Source: Bacteroidota bacterium
GTDB taxonomy: Bacteria; Bacteroidota; Bacteroidia; Bacteroidales; JAAUTT01
DNA length: 64,000 nt
Assembly: GCA_030706405.1 (NCBI GenBank)
Contig: JAUZOO010000004.1
Span: forward strand, 124,001 to 188,000
Direction of reading: 5' to 3'
The first letter of the stretch is position 1, and every line of letters begins with the position of its first letter. The notes beneath the pieces were generated by a model. It had not been told where the DNA came from, ran no database searches, and worked only from the letters and a program-made list of their open reading frames with translations. Positions 1 to 8,986 of the stretch are shown piece after piece. Made by a program: the position numbers and the translations under genes.

Positions 1-3000
1 CAAAAGCTCCGGTAAGACCTGCGGTATATTCTCCATCAAGCAAGTTAATGGAAGGGAAAAGGATATTTTTCCCAATTTTATCAACCTGAGCACCCGCTCC
101 TTTTATCCAGCTGTATGGATTATATAGACCTGTTATATAAGAATTGTCCGAAGTTGTAACGTCAGCGGCAACGTACTTATAAGTATGCGAAACTGAGCCC
201 GGCTGTATGCCGGTAATGAGGCTGCTGGTTACCTTCCAGTAATATTTTAGAACTTCATTACCAGCTAAAGCAAAAGGATGAGCCTTCGCTACCGGCCGAA
301 CGGTTACATCGCCCCATGTTGCCGGTGCCTGAGTAAAAGCAATTGTGCCCGGATGGTAAACAGCTCCTGTACCTACCGGATAAAGAAAAGAACCGATAGC
401 ATTAAAAGATTTCGTTAAACCTCCATCGCTTTGCTGCCCGGTTGTGGTAATCATTTTTGTGTTGCCAAAAGTTGTTGGTGTAGCAGTACCGGTCAATGCA
501 TCGTAAACATTACTATTGGCGGAAAGAGCCAAATTATACTTATTTATATCAAGAATCCCGGAAACAAGCCTCAGGTTTCCGTTTATCAATTGGTTGGCAG
601 AAAAAGTGGAACTACCTGCTGTTTTATTTACTGTAAAATTACCAAATACACCTGTTCCAGAACTACCAATAATTTGAGCCCCGCCACCATTTAAAATAAT
701 CCCCCCGGTACCCTGACTTGTATGGGAGCCTGAATTGGTAATATTACCGGCAACGCCGATGGTATTACCCTGATCGTTAAGAAAACAATTATTATTAATT
801 GTCAGATAACCTCTTATAACGAGAGGATTAGTAATATTCGTATTACTGGCATTGGATAATACAAAATTATTTAAGCCAGGCCCTGTAATTGTTCCTGCAT
901 TGGTAAATACCTGACCACCATTGCCGTTAAAAGTGGTAGTATTGGTGCCGGGAGTATAGGTTGAGGCTGCATCCATTATAAAATCTTTCCCTACCGTAAG
1001 CCCAACCGTATTGGTACCGGCATCGAGCGTTGTATTCGCATTCAGGGTCAGATTATTCAAGACTGAAATATTCGAACTACTCGTATTTAAAAATCTTGCT
1101 ACAGTAGTTCCCCCTCCACTTTGTCTGGAAATATTAAAGTTATAAAATGGAACAGTAGAGTTAATATCGCAGGTAACACCTCCTGGGTAATTAATATTGA
1201 TGGTTCCCCCGGTAACTGAATATTTCCCCAGACCAACCTGAATATCGATACCCTGGGTACCGTTAAAGAGTCCATTAATAAAATTAAGTGAACCTCCGGA
1301 CATATTAAACACACAATTCGCACTGGTAAGGCTAAGCATTGGGCCGGCATGAGACTCTCCATTGGCCCGGATATTTGTAGTACCTCCCGTTTGGGTGTAA
1401 CTCATGATGTTACTGCCGTTAGAAGACCAAACCTGGCTAACATCAAAAGTTCCGGTGCCTTCAACTATAATATCAGGAGTACCAGACTGACCTAATACGA
1501 TACCTGCAGCATCACCTGTCGAAAATGAACCTGAGCTGATCCTTAGTTTACCATAAAGTGTCGCAGCCTGATAACCTGTACCATTTTGGCCAACAACCGT
1601 AGTAGAAACGGTTGCCCCGTTAACCCATAAAGCTGCTGTTGGTAAAATATTAAAATCCTGTCCACCTTCGGTTAACGAGGGTATACTAATATTATCATTA
1701 AGTTTTAAAGTCCCATTCTTAATAAATAAGGCCTTCAAATAAACACCCGTTCCAAAACAGTTAAGGCCACAATCAAATTGATTTCCACCCTGATTATTAG
1801 GAGCATACAAAGCAAAATTAGCCGTATTGGAAGATACAACATTAAGGGTATATGTCTGGTCGGTTCCTTTATCTACAATAAACCTGTAAAAATCAGAAAC
1901 CCCATTACAAATAAGCGAATTATCGCTTCCTCCCATAAACGTTACCTCTGCCGCCCCTGTTGTAGTTGTCCCCGCGGTATAATACGAAAGCTGTACAGGA
2001 GAAGCCTGGTTGGTAAAGCGAACGGAACCATTGTTCGTAAAATCACCATAAATCGCAATTTTATGTATAGCATTCACATTCCCAACCCTTACATTACAGC
2101 CATTCCCTACATTCACATTTCCCCATTCAGTTAGGTTTATTACGTTTGTAGCTACGTTTCCAATGGTGAATGTTTGCGATCCGGAACCTGTATTCTGAAT
2201 GGACAAATCTCCATTAATTGTATAGTTTGACGGATTAGCAGGGTTAGGCAGGACTATATTATTTGCACTTGCCGTATTATTAGAAATGACCAGATTGTTA
2301 TAAACGGCTTGCGAAGCCATGGATCCACTATAATTATAGTATTGAACTGTTCCTCCGCCTGCTGCCACAAAACTGGTAAAGTCGCCTCCGGGGAATACAC
2401 CCGAAGCCAACTTTAATGTCCCCTGCCCGCTTACAGTCCCGAAATTATGAGCAGTAACCGTACCTGTTCCCTTTAAATCGAGGTTTCCCCCAAGTTTAAT
2501 TTCTAACGAGAGACAGCTTTTACCATCTTGATTAATGGTAACGGTGCGCCCGTTCAATATAACCACATTATCGGCAGCTGTAGGAATGGCTGCTCCAATC
2601 CATAGTGAACCAGAGGGATCAATTGTCCAAGTGTTAGCTGAATTCCAGTCGCCCGACTGGTACGAATAGTAAGTTTTTACTACAGTAGTACCTATTGCAA
2701 AATAGGCTGGCAAGCCAGCATTTGTTATTGTTGTGGCCGTTGTGATGGTTGCCCCTATGCCTGTTCCGCCCGCCGACATATAATTACCGGCCTGTGCAGC
2801 AGACTTACCAATAGTCTTGGTTGGATCTAAGCCACTCTCTGTTAATTGGATTAATGCATTTGTAAAATTACCACTTACTACACTAACGTACCAATTGCGA
2901 GGAGCTACAGCAGTTACAGTAGTCTCGTCACTATTGAGTGCGCCTGTAGCGGTTTCGGACACCAAAACTACAGGAGTTGTAGTTCCTGTGGTTACATTAA

Positions 3001-6000
3001 CCAAACTAAGCGGACGGTAATTTGCTCCATCGCCAACAGGAAAATTATATGTTGCATTTGCAGTTCGGTTAGCCAATAAAGTCCAAGCCATAGGCCCATT
3101 TACAAATGAGGCGGCAGATGCCCCCCCAATGCTTCCTGTGGCAGTATTGGTAATGGTTAATAAATTGGTGGCAGAGGTATTGAGGATACCCGAAGTTAAT
3201 GAAAGGATACCGGCAACGCTTGTTGCGCCCTGAAGTGTTTTTGCACCTCCGCCTGACATGGTAAGGTTATAATACGTTCCTCCAGCAACAGCTTGCGGAG
3301 CTGCACCATTAAAATTAACCGTTCCGTTATTATGCGTAAAAGTGCCACTGTTGGTAAAGTCGGCAGCTATATTCAGTGTTCCGGTTGTAGATGTAAGAAG
3401 GCCGTTGTTGACAAGCCCGTTTATGGTAACAGTACCACTTCCCAAATTTAATGTACCAGTACCCGATTTTGCTAAATCGAATCCTCCGGTAATACCGTTG
3501 GCACCTAAGGTAATGTTGCCTGCTCCAATGCTGCTTGCGCTGCCAAGCGTAATAGCACCGTTGTAATTTACAGCGGTTCCCGAACTGTTTATTAAGGCTC
3601 CTCCGCTGGAAATACCCGTTCCATTTATTGTAAGTGGTCGGGCGGTCGAAAGTGTAATCCCATTCAAATCTAAGACCGCCCCACTAGTGACAGTGGTTAA
3701 CGAAGATGTACCTAAAGCTGCTGCATTCCCGAGCATAAGTGTGCCGGCATTAATAGTTGTGGCACCCGAATAGTTGTTTGCCCCTGATAATGTTAAAGTA
3801 CCATTTCCAATTTTAGTAAGTGCTCCGTTTGTTGTGGCACTTGCTCCGGAAATCGTTAAGTTATTTGTAGTGATATCGAACGTTGAGTTAGTTCCTGCTG
3901 TGAGCGTAAAAGCTCTGTTTGTAGAAGCAGTCGCTCCTGTATATTGGAGTGTTCCTCCACCTAAAACCAAGTTTGCTGCAACATTTGTAGCTTGTCCCAA
4001 ATTACCCGCGACACCTCCATTACCAATGGTCGCTACACTAAGTACCCCTCCGTTGATTGTTGTTACTCCGGTATAAGTATTTGTACCCGAAAGGATCAAA
4101 GTGCCGGTTCCGGTTTTGGTAACAGCTATTGTTGCTCCTCCACTTATTACACCACTATAGGCTGCCGGGCTTGTATTGTCGCTTCCAATAGTTAAGGTTC
4201 GTGCCGTTACTGAATTTGTTATATTTCCTGAACCTGTCAATGAGCCTACAGTTAAGGCATAACTAGCCATATTCAATGTACCAGCGGCCATGTTCAGCAA
4301 ATAGTTAATTGTTTTTGCAGAACCTAAAGTTACTCCGCTGGTATTATTGATAATAACTCCACCTGTTCCTGTAAACGTTGCAGGAAACTCAGTACCCGTT
4401 GTTTGTACGGCTGTACCTTTGTATTGTAAGGTTGCTGCGGCCCCATACGTGGCAACTGTACCCGTAGTGATTGCAGTTCCTTCTATCGAAAGAACGCCAT
4501 TAACGGTTGCCCCGGTAGTTGTCTTAGCCCCCGAACCTGAAAGTGTAAGATTGTTATATGTAACCGACCCAACAGACTGAGCTCCGGCCGCATTAAACAC
4601 AACCGTACTCGAATTTGCTGTAAAAGTACCATTATTAGTAAAGTTTCCGCTTACGGTTAATGTATTCGACCCGGAAATGGAGAGCGTAGCCCCGGTATTG
4701 ATTGTGATGTTGTTACAAACACCTCCAGCAGCTCCAATTACAGGCTGATTACCGCCGGATGGTATAACTACATTGGTTGCAGAGGTTGGCACTCCACCAC
4801 ACCAGTTGGCTGCTGTGTTCCAATCGGTACTAACTCCCCCAATCCAAGTGCCGGCGGTACAAGATGATGCCCCCACAGTTATCCTACCGCTGGCAGTCGC
4901 AAAGTAGGTAGAATTTATATTGGTAGCTCCCGAACCGGCCCCCCCGAATATTCCAGATGGCTGCCCATACCCTCCAAGGGCCAGGGCATTTGCTGTATGT
5001 GTTGTGAAAGCTCCCAGATTGGCAACTGCCGAACTACTAACTGACAGTGTCCCATTAATAGTGGCTGTAGCGCTAAATGTTGACGTTCCTGTTCCTGACA
5101 AGGTTAGGTTATTGTATGTAAGACCGGCTATAGCCTGAGATGCTGTGCCATTATAGTTTACAGTTCCTGTACCACAGGTAAACGCCCCACTGTTTGTCCA
5201 GTCACCTCCAATAGCAATTGTCCCCGAACCGGAAGTTATAGCCCCGGTTCCGGCAATATTGCCATTTACAGTTGCCATATATGCACCTACTGATAGCGCA
5301 CCGCCCGCGACTATCAAATCTCCGCTAACATTAACATTATCACAAAGCGAGGCTATTCCATTTGTTGTCAAATTGTAATAAGTCCCTTTCAAAATATTTA
5401 TTGCAGTACTAGCATACGTTACAGTTCCAGATGAAGCATTTATTATTCCGCCACAAAAAGTTGTTCCATTAAAGTTAATGTCATTAGTTGTATTTAACGT
5501 GCCTCCACTTGCTGAGGAATATGCTCTTGAAACTACAATAGCCCCGCCAGCACTATTACTTGCGCTTGTATTATCCAAAGTCAAATTATCATAAGTACGT
5601 CCTGTAACTGTTTGCCCTCCTCCTGAAACAGTATATTCAATTGTCGAAGCCCCCCCAAGCGTAATAGTAGGGGTACCAGTTGTACTAATTGCAGAACCTG
5701 ATGCACCTGAAAATCCTAGTGCATTTGCAGTTTGAAAAATGCCACTAATATTAACTGCGGGGCTTCCGCTAAATTTAATTGAAGTGCTTCCTGCATTTAA
5801 CGTTGCTCCCGAAGCAACAGTTACACCCTTTGAATTAGCTAATGTTACAGCGAAGTTTCCAGTACTTAACAATCCACTATTAACATTAATATTTCCAGTA
5901 ATATCAGTTGCTGTTACGATTGCATCTAACGTAACGCCTGCCGTATTATCTATCTGTATATTATTGAAATTATATGTCGAAACTGGAATTGTTTGCGCAA

Positions 6001-6709
6001 CAGTACCATTAAAATCTACAGTACCAGATCCAGCAGTAAATGTTCCTGAGAATCCAAGTATCCCTCCAATATTTAAAACACCTGCTCCTAAAAATGTAAA
6101 CTGTGCATTTGTAGCAGTTCCTCCAAAAGTAATATTTCCAGTACAGTTAATAGTTCCTGTTGAAACTGTGATTAAGGCAACTTTACTCCCATTTCCAGAT
6201 GTAAGAGAAATACTTCCAACATTTAAAGTACCTGTTCCTACATTAATCGATTTTGTAACTCCATTAGTATTTCCTGTAATCGATGTAGCACCCGTTACTG
6301 TCAAAAAATAAGCACCAGAGAAAGAAACCGAAGAATTATTTGCTCCACTATTTATTGTTAATGCACCTATTGCATTAGGCACACTTGCAGTTATATTAAC
6401 ATTTGTATTATTAAGAATAGTTACAGTTCCTGTTCCGGCATTCTGCCCAGGATACGAAGTAGAAGTCGCACCTGCCCATGTACCATTAGTAATGCATCGC
6501 TGCCAATTTGCAGCTGTATTCCAGCTCCATGTACCCGTAGCATTTGTTCGATAATCCCCAACAGTCTGCCCAAAAGAACTTATTACTACTAAGACTATAA
6601 TCGTCATCACCAATCCTATCCGTTTTCCCCATGATAACATGTTGGACGAATAAATAAATTTGCTTGAATGGTTAAGCAACGCGACGAGTATGGAAATAAG
6701 TTTATTCAT
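1..6709 (-). CDS. Giant secreted beta-strand-repeat (adhesin-like) protein, N-terminal part
   Basis: The minus strand is read open from an ATG at 6709 to the window edge: 2,236 codons without a stop in the stretches I translated (around 6709-5900, 5460-5340, 4920-3000 and 2760-1). The C-terminus is missing. A hydrophobic signal segment lies near residues 30-49; an in-frame ATG at 6640 is an alternative start that would place it at the N-terminus. The rest is Gly/Thr/Asn/Ser-rich short beta-strand repeats. Copies near residues 865 and 960 match the autotransporter-associated beta strand repeat (GTGTLTLSG..NYTG.TTINAG type). Three large modules each open with a W-N-x-A-x-x-W header near residues 60, 625 and 1355, and FPVGDG/YPVGTG motifs lie near 1222 and 2110. 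Such proteins in Bacteroidota are usually cell-surface or secreted, often by type IX secretion; the sorting domain would be outside the window. Adhesion is an inference. Confidence 0.85.
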   Translation of the reverse strand, partial: MNKLISILVALLNHSSKFIYSSNMLSWGKRIGLVMTIIVLVVISSFGQTVGDYRTNATGTWSWNTAANWQRCITNGTWAGATSTSYPGQNAGTGTVTILNNTNVNITASVPNAIGALTINSGANNSSVSFSGAYFLTVTGATSITGNTNGVTKSINVGTGTLNVGSISLTSGNGSKVALITVSTGTINCTGNITFGGTATNAQFTFLGAGVLNIGGILGFSGTFTAGSGTVDFNGTVAQTIPVSTYNFNNIQIDNTAGVTLDAIVTATDITGNINVNSGLLSTGNFAVTLANSKGVTVASGATLNAGSTSIKFSGSPAVNISGIFQTANALGFSGASGSAISTTGTPTITLGGASTIEYTVSGGGQTVTGRTYDNLTLDNTSASNSAGGAIVVSRAYSSASGGTLNTTNDINFNGTTFCGGIINASSGTVTYASTAINILKGTYYNLTTNGIASLCDNVNVSGDLIVAGGALSVGAYMATVNGNIAGTGAITSGSGTIAIGGDWTNSGAFTCGTGTVNYNGTASQAIAGLTYNNLTLSGTGTSTFSATATINGTLSVSSSAVANLGAFTTHTANALALGGYGQPSGIFGGAGSGATNINSTYFATASGRITVGASSCTAGTWIGGVSTDWNTAANWCGGVPTSATNVVIPSGGNQPVIGAAGGVCNNITINTGATLSISGSNTLTVSGNFTNNGTFTANSSTVVFNAAGAQSVGSVTYNNLTLSGSGAKTTTGATVNGVLSIEGTAITTGTVATYGAAATLQYKGTAVQTTGTEFPATFTGTGGVIINNTSGVTLGSAKTINYLLNMAAGTLNMASYALTVGSLTGSGNITNSVTARTLTIGSDNTSPAAYSGVISGGATIAVTKTGTGTLILSGTNTYTGVTTINGGVLSVATIGNGGVAGNLGQATNVAANLVLGGGTLQYTGATASTNRAFTLTAGTNSTFDITTNNLTISGASATTNGALTKIGNGTLTLSGANNYSGATTINAGTLMLGNAAALGTSSLTTVTSGAVLDLNGITLSTARPLTINGTGISSGGALINSSGTAVNYNGAITLGSASSIGAGNITLGANGITGGFDLAKSGTGTLNLGSGTVTINGLVNNGLLTSTTGTLNIAADFTNSGTFTHNNGTVNFNGAAPQAVAGGTYYNLTMSGGGAKTLQGATSVAGILSLTSGILNTSATNLLTITNTATGSIGGASAASFVNGPMAWTLLANRTANATYNFPVGDGANYRPLSLVNVTTGTTTPVVLVSETATGALNSDETTVTAVAPRNWYVSVVSGNFTNALIQLTESGLDPTKTIGKSAAQAGNYMSAGGTGIGATITTATTITNAGLPAYFAIGTTVVKTYYSYQSGDWNSANTWTIDPSGSLWIGAAIPTAADNVVILNGRTVTINQDGKSCLSLEIKLGGNLDLKGTGTVTAHNFGTVSGQGTLKLASGVFPGGDFTSFVAAGGGTVQYYNYSGSMASQAVYNNLVISNNTASANNIVLPNPANPSNYTINGDLSIQNTGSGSQTFTIGNVATNVINLTEWGNVNVGNGCNVRVGNVNAIHKIAIYGDFTNNGSVRFTNQASPVQLSYYTAGTTTTGAAEVTFMGGSDNSLICNGVSDFYRFIVDKGTDQTYTLNVVSSNTANFALYAPNNQGGNQFDCGLNCFGTGVYLKALFIKNGTLKLNDNISIPSLTEGGQDFNILPTAALWVNGATVSTTVVGQNGTGYQAATLYGKLRISSGSFSTGDAAGIVLGQSGTPDIIVEGTGTFDVSQVWSSNGSNIMSYTQTGGTTNIRANGESHAGPMLSLTSANCVFNMSGGSLNFINGLFNGTQGIDIQVGLGKYSVTGGTININYPGGVTCDINSTVPFYNFNISRQSGGGTTVARFLNTSSSNISVLNNLTLNANTTLDAGTNTVGLTVGKDFIMDAASTYTPGTNTTTFNGNGGQVFTNAGTITGPGLNNFVLSNASNTNITNPLVIRGYLTINNNCFLNDQGNTIGVAGNITNSGSHTSQGTGGIILNGGGAQIIGSSGTGVFGNFTVNKTAGSSTFSANQLINGNLRLVSGILDINKYNLALSANSNVYDALTGTATPTTFGNTKMITTTGQQSDGGLTKSFNAIGSFLYPVGTGAVYHPGTIAFTQAPATWGDVTVRPVAKAHPFALAGNEVLKYYWKVTSSLITGIQPGSVSHTYKYVAADVTTSDNSYITGLYNPYSWIKGAGAQVDKIGKNILFPSINLLDGEYTAGLTGAF

Positions 6710-7129
6710 AAACAGGTTTTGTAAAATCGTTTATTGGTTGTGATGAGGCTTTGCTATTAAATAATTTCAAATCTTCAAGACTTGAAAAATATAGTAGCCC
6801 TCCTTAAACCCACAAAAATAATATAAGGCTAAATATAATATGGGTTTCTACTATGCACAAAATAGAATATAGGCATAATAAGTACCAATACAAAAATATA
6901 GGAGTTTATACGTTTTCAGATAAGTAGGGTTACTTAATTAAAAATAGTACAAACACGCAAGTAAGGGGCAAAATAAGCGTAAGGAGCAACCAAAAAAGAA
7001 AGCTAAAATGTGCAAGGCTAATTAGCAAAAAAACTGTAGTGAATAGTAAAACGAAGGGATATCACAGGTATTCCGGACTTTTCAAGTATCGAACACCTGA
7101 AAAGTCCGGAAATATATTAGCTTATCAAA
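6710..7129. other. AT-rich intergenic region
   Basis: This is the gap between the giant repeat gene, which reads left, and the end of the ROK gene, which reads towards it. It must hold the promoter of the giant gene. Two minus-strand -7-like octamers of the TAnnTTTG type lie at 6813-6820 and 6891-6898, but neither has a convincing TTTG at the proper spacing, so I do not call a promoter. The only strong structure is the perfect hairpin at 7071-7111. I see no coding potential. Confidence 0.5.
7071..7111 (-). terminator. Perfect 14-bp inverted repeat, candidate terminator of ROK gene
   Basis: The arms 7071-7084 and 7098-7111 are exact inverted complements (ttccggacttttca) with a 13-nt loop. The hairpin starts 18 nt beyond the ROK stop codon. 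There is no T-run after it on the minus strand, so it may be a Rho-assisted terminator or an mRNA 3'-end stabiliser rather than a classical intrinsic terminator. Confidence 0.5.
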
Positions 7130-8071
7130 CTACATTTTAGACAATAACGGCTTAACATGATTCCAAAAATCGTTCTCGAACAAGCGAGCACTTCCAACCA
7201 GAGCGGCATCCTCTTTAAGTTCGGAAATACTAATAACCGTTTTCACATTTTGTTCAGCGAGTTTTTCTTCAAAATAGCCTCCAAAAAGGTTATACGCTCC
7301 AGAAACGTTTCCTCCGATTACCAGCATTTTAGCATCAAACTTTTTAAGCCATGGACCCAGAAATTCTCCAAGGTTTTGCCCTAACTCAACAAACACTTCT
7401 TTAGCAGAAGCGTCGGTAGCAACCCTATCGGCTATTTCCTTAACTCCCGAAGCCTGGTGCCCGGAAATTTCGGCATACCTGCGGATATTCCAGCGAGTGG
7501 AAAAATAATCGTCGGCAATTCCGTCTTTGAACGGCAGATGCCATACGCAGCCCATTTTGGGAACATCTTCGCGTTCAACCACAGGAACGCCATTTTCAAC
7601 AAAAGCTGAGCCAAAGCCAGTGCCGAGGGTTATCGACAAGGAACGTTCAACTCCGGCAGCTTTTCCAAACCAGGCTTCTCCAACTGCAAATGCAGTAGCG
7701 TCATTCATAAAACGAACATCGGATTCGCCGTTCAGATTAAGTTCTTTCTTCAATTCGGCAGCCACGTTAACGCCGTAAAGTTTCTCGAATTTAGCCACTT
7801 CGTGCGTGAATAGCGCAATACCATTGGCATAATCGAATGGTCCGGGCATAGCAAAACCAATACCGGCCAGTTGTGACTTATCTATCTTTTGTATCGAATG
7901 ATTTAATGCACTTGCCCACTTCCCGAGGACTTCTTCAGCCGAAGCTTTATTATCTACTTTTTGAGAGGAAGCACTGCCTTTAACAACTGTTTTCGTTTCC
8001 AAATCAATAACCGCGCAGCTGATATGACTTCCGCCAACATCGGCTCCGATTGCATATTTTCTCATTTCCAT
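7130..8071 (-). CDS. ROK-family sugar kinase (glucokinase-like), zinc motif absent
   Basis: A 313-residue cytoplasmic protein of the ROK (repressor/ORF/kinase) family, expected to phosphorylate a hexose with ATP. The N-terminal phosphate-binding motif D11-V-G-G-S-H is present, the catalytic Asp is D124 in the MNDATAF motif, and GTGFGSAF forms the next nucleotide-contacting loop. The zinc-binding CxCGxxGC loop of classical ROK kinases is missing; the corresponding stretch reads ..PKMGCVWHLPF.. with only one Cys. The start is ATG at 8071, with a second Met two codons later. It is about 80% identical by eye to the ROK protein at 62569-63513, so the two are recent paralogues. It follows a GH2 enzyme and a rhamnose-mutarotase-like gene on the same strand, suggesting it phosphorylates a sugar they release; which sugar cannot be read from the sequence. 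Confidence 0.85.
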   Translation of the reverse strand: MEMRKYAIGADVGGSHISCAVIDLETKTVVKGSASSQKVDNKASAEEVLGKWASALNHSIQKIDKSQLAGIGFAMPGPFDYANGIALFTHEVAKFEKLYGVNVAAELKKELNLNGESDVRFMNDATAFAVGEAWFGKAAGVERSLSITLGTGFGSAFVENGVPVVEREDVPKMGCVWHLPFKDGIADDYFSTRWNIRRYAEISGHQASGVKEIADRVATDASAKEVFVELGQNLGEFLGPWLKKFDAKMLVIGGNVSGAYNLFGGYFEEKLAEQNVKTVISISELKEDAALVGSARLFENDFWNHVKPLLSKM

Positions 8072-8168
8072 TAATTAATAAGTAAGTAATTTTCGGTTGT
8101 AATATTAGCAATTATCACTTTATTTTCAAACCGCCGTTACTTGGCAAATTACCGGAAAGAATATATCT

Positions 8169-8843
8169 CTATTTTATAACAGGATTCAAAAACACCCACG
8201 TTTCCCCGCTTTTTGTCCCGGGCAGGCCTTCCTGGTATTTCTTCATCAACGCATTCCAGTCGTCCACGCGGGGATTATTCTCGGTTGTTTTTGGGTTCAA
8301 CTCATCAAGACTGGCTCCTTTAGGAATGCTGATAACGAGCATCAGTTGCCGCCCGCTCCGAAACACCAAAAGCTGCTGAAAACTGGCGTTACAAAAGCCC
8401 TGAGCAACTTCGGGCCATTCTTTAAATTGGTTGGCATGATATTTCATATACTCTTGTTGCATCACACTATCTTTGACCAGATTAGCAGAAATAATAACAT
8501 TATCCCATGCTTTAGCCACCGAGGAATTGCTGCACATACGACGATTAAACTCATAAAACGGTTTACCGTAAAATTTCACTTCCGTTCCCGGGAAAGTAGC
8601 CTGTACCTGACGGAGCAAACTACGAGTATCAAGAAAAACGCTGTAAATAATCAGATGGTTCTTCCAACGATACACTGATGACGCCGGAATATGTTGCCGT
8701 TTACACACATCGAGCAACTTTGTGGGTGACAATTCAGCATTTTCGCTTCCGGTAATTTCAATAACTGAAGGTAATTTTTGCTGAGCAAACCCTGAAATCC
8801 CTAAAAATACAGTTAGTAAAAAAGCTAAAAATGTTAGTCTCAT
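8169..8843 (-). CDS. Secreted L-rhamnose mutarotase-like protein (RhaM family)
   Basis: The family interconverts alpha and beta anomers of L-rhamnose. The C-terminal half (about residues 120-224) aligns with RhaM: YMKYHANQFKEWPEV corresponds to the Y-x-x-x-H-x-x-x-x-WPE signature, followed by an R-S-G-R-Q-L strand and a W at the end. The N-terminal half looks like a second, degenerate copy of the same ferredoxin-like fold, so the protein is twice the size of the roughly 104-residue E. coli enzyme. I start at ATG 8843 because it gives a clean signal peptide (RLTFLAFLLTVFLGISGFAQ); a longer reading from 8900 would translate a G/C-rich hairpin and is unlikely. A periplasmic location is inferred. 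It sits between GH2 and ROK genes (97 bp before ROK), which supports action on released rhamnose or a similar sugar. Confidence 0.72.
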   Translation of the reverse strand: MRLTFLAFLLTVFLGISGFAQQKLPSVIEITGSENAELSPTKLLDVCKRQHIPASSVYRWKNHLIIYSVFLDTRSLLRQVQATFPGTEVKFYGKPFYEFNRRMCSNSSVAKAWDNVIISANLVKDSVMQQEYMKYHANQFKEWPEVAQGFCNASFQQLLVFRSGRQLMLVISIPKGASLDELNPKTTENNPRVDDWNALMKKYQEGLPGTKSGETWVFLNPVIK

Positions 8844-8871
8844 ATTAAAAAATTTAAGAGCCACTCCCCGA

Positions 8872-8890
8872 CCCTCCCCAAAAGGGAGGG
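8872..8890. repeat. Short GC-rich hairpin in the GH2-rhaM gap
   Basis: Arms ccctccc (8872-8878) and gggaggg (8884-8890) enclose a caaaa loop, in an otherwise AT-rich gap. The G/C-rich flank (8861-8890) is unlike its surroundings and may be a copy of a dispersed intergenic repeat or an intercistronic mRNA stem. With a single copy in the window, this cannot be decided. Confidence 0.45.
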
Positions 8891-8986
8891 AGAAAGACAA
8901 TGCTATTTTAGTTATTCGGCTTAATCAATATATTTTCAACTTCTATTCATCAACAAATTAGCAAATTGGCACATTGATATATTATC

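Noticed and set aside
2817-6311. Several plus-strand open frames rich in Pro and Val opposite the giant repeat gene
   Set aside because: They are antisense readings of the Gly/Thr/Asn repeat codons. The minus strand gives one continuous repeat protein.
8844-8900. Longer N-terminus of the rhamnose-mutarotase-like protein
   Set aside because: The extension reads through a GC-rich hairpin and would bury the signal peptide; the ATG at 8843 is better.
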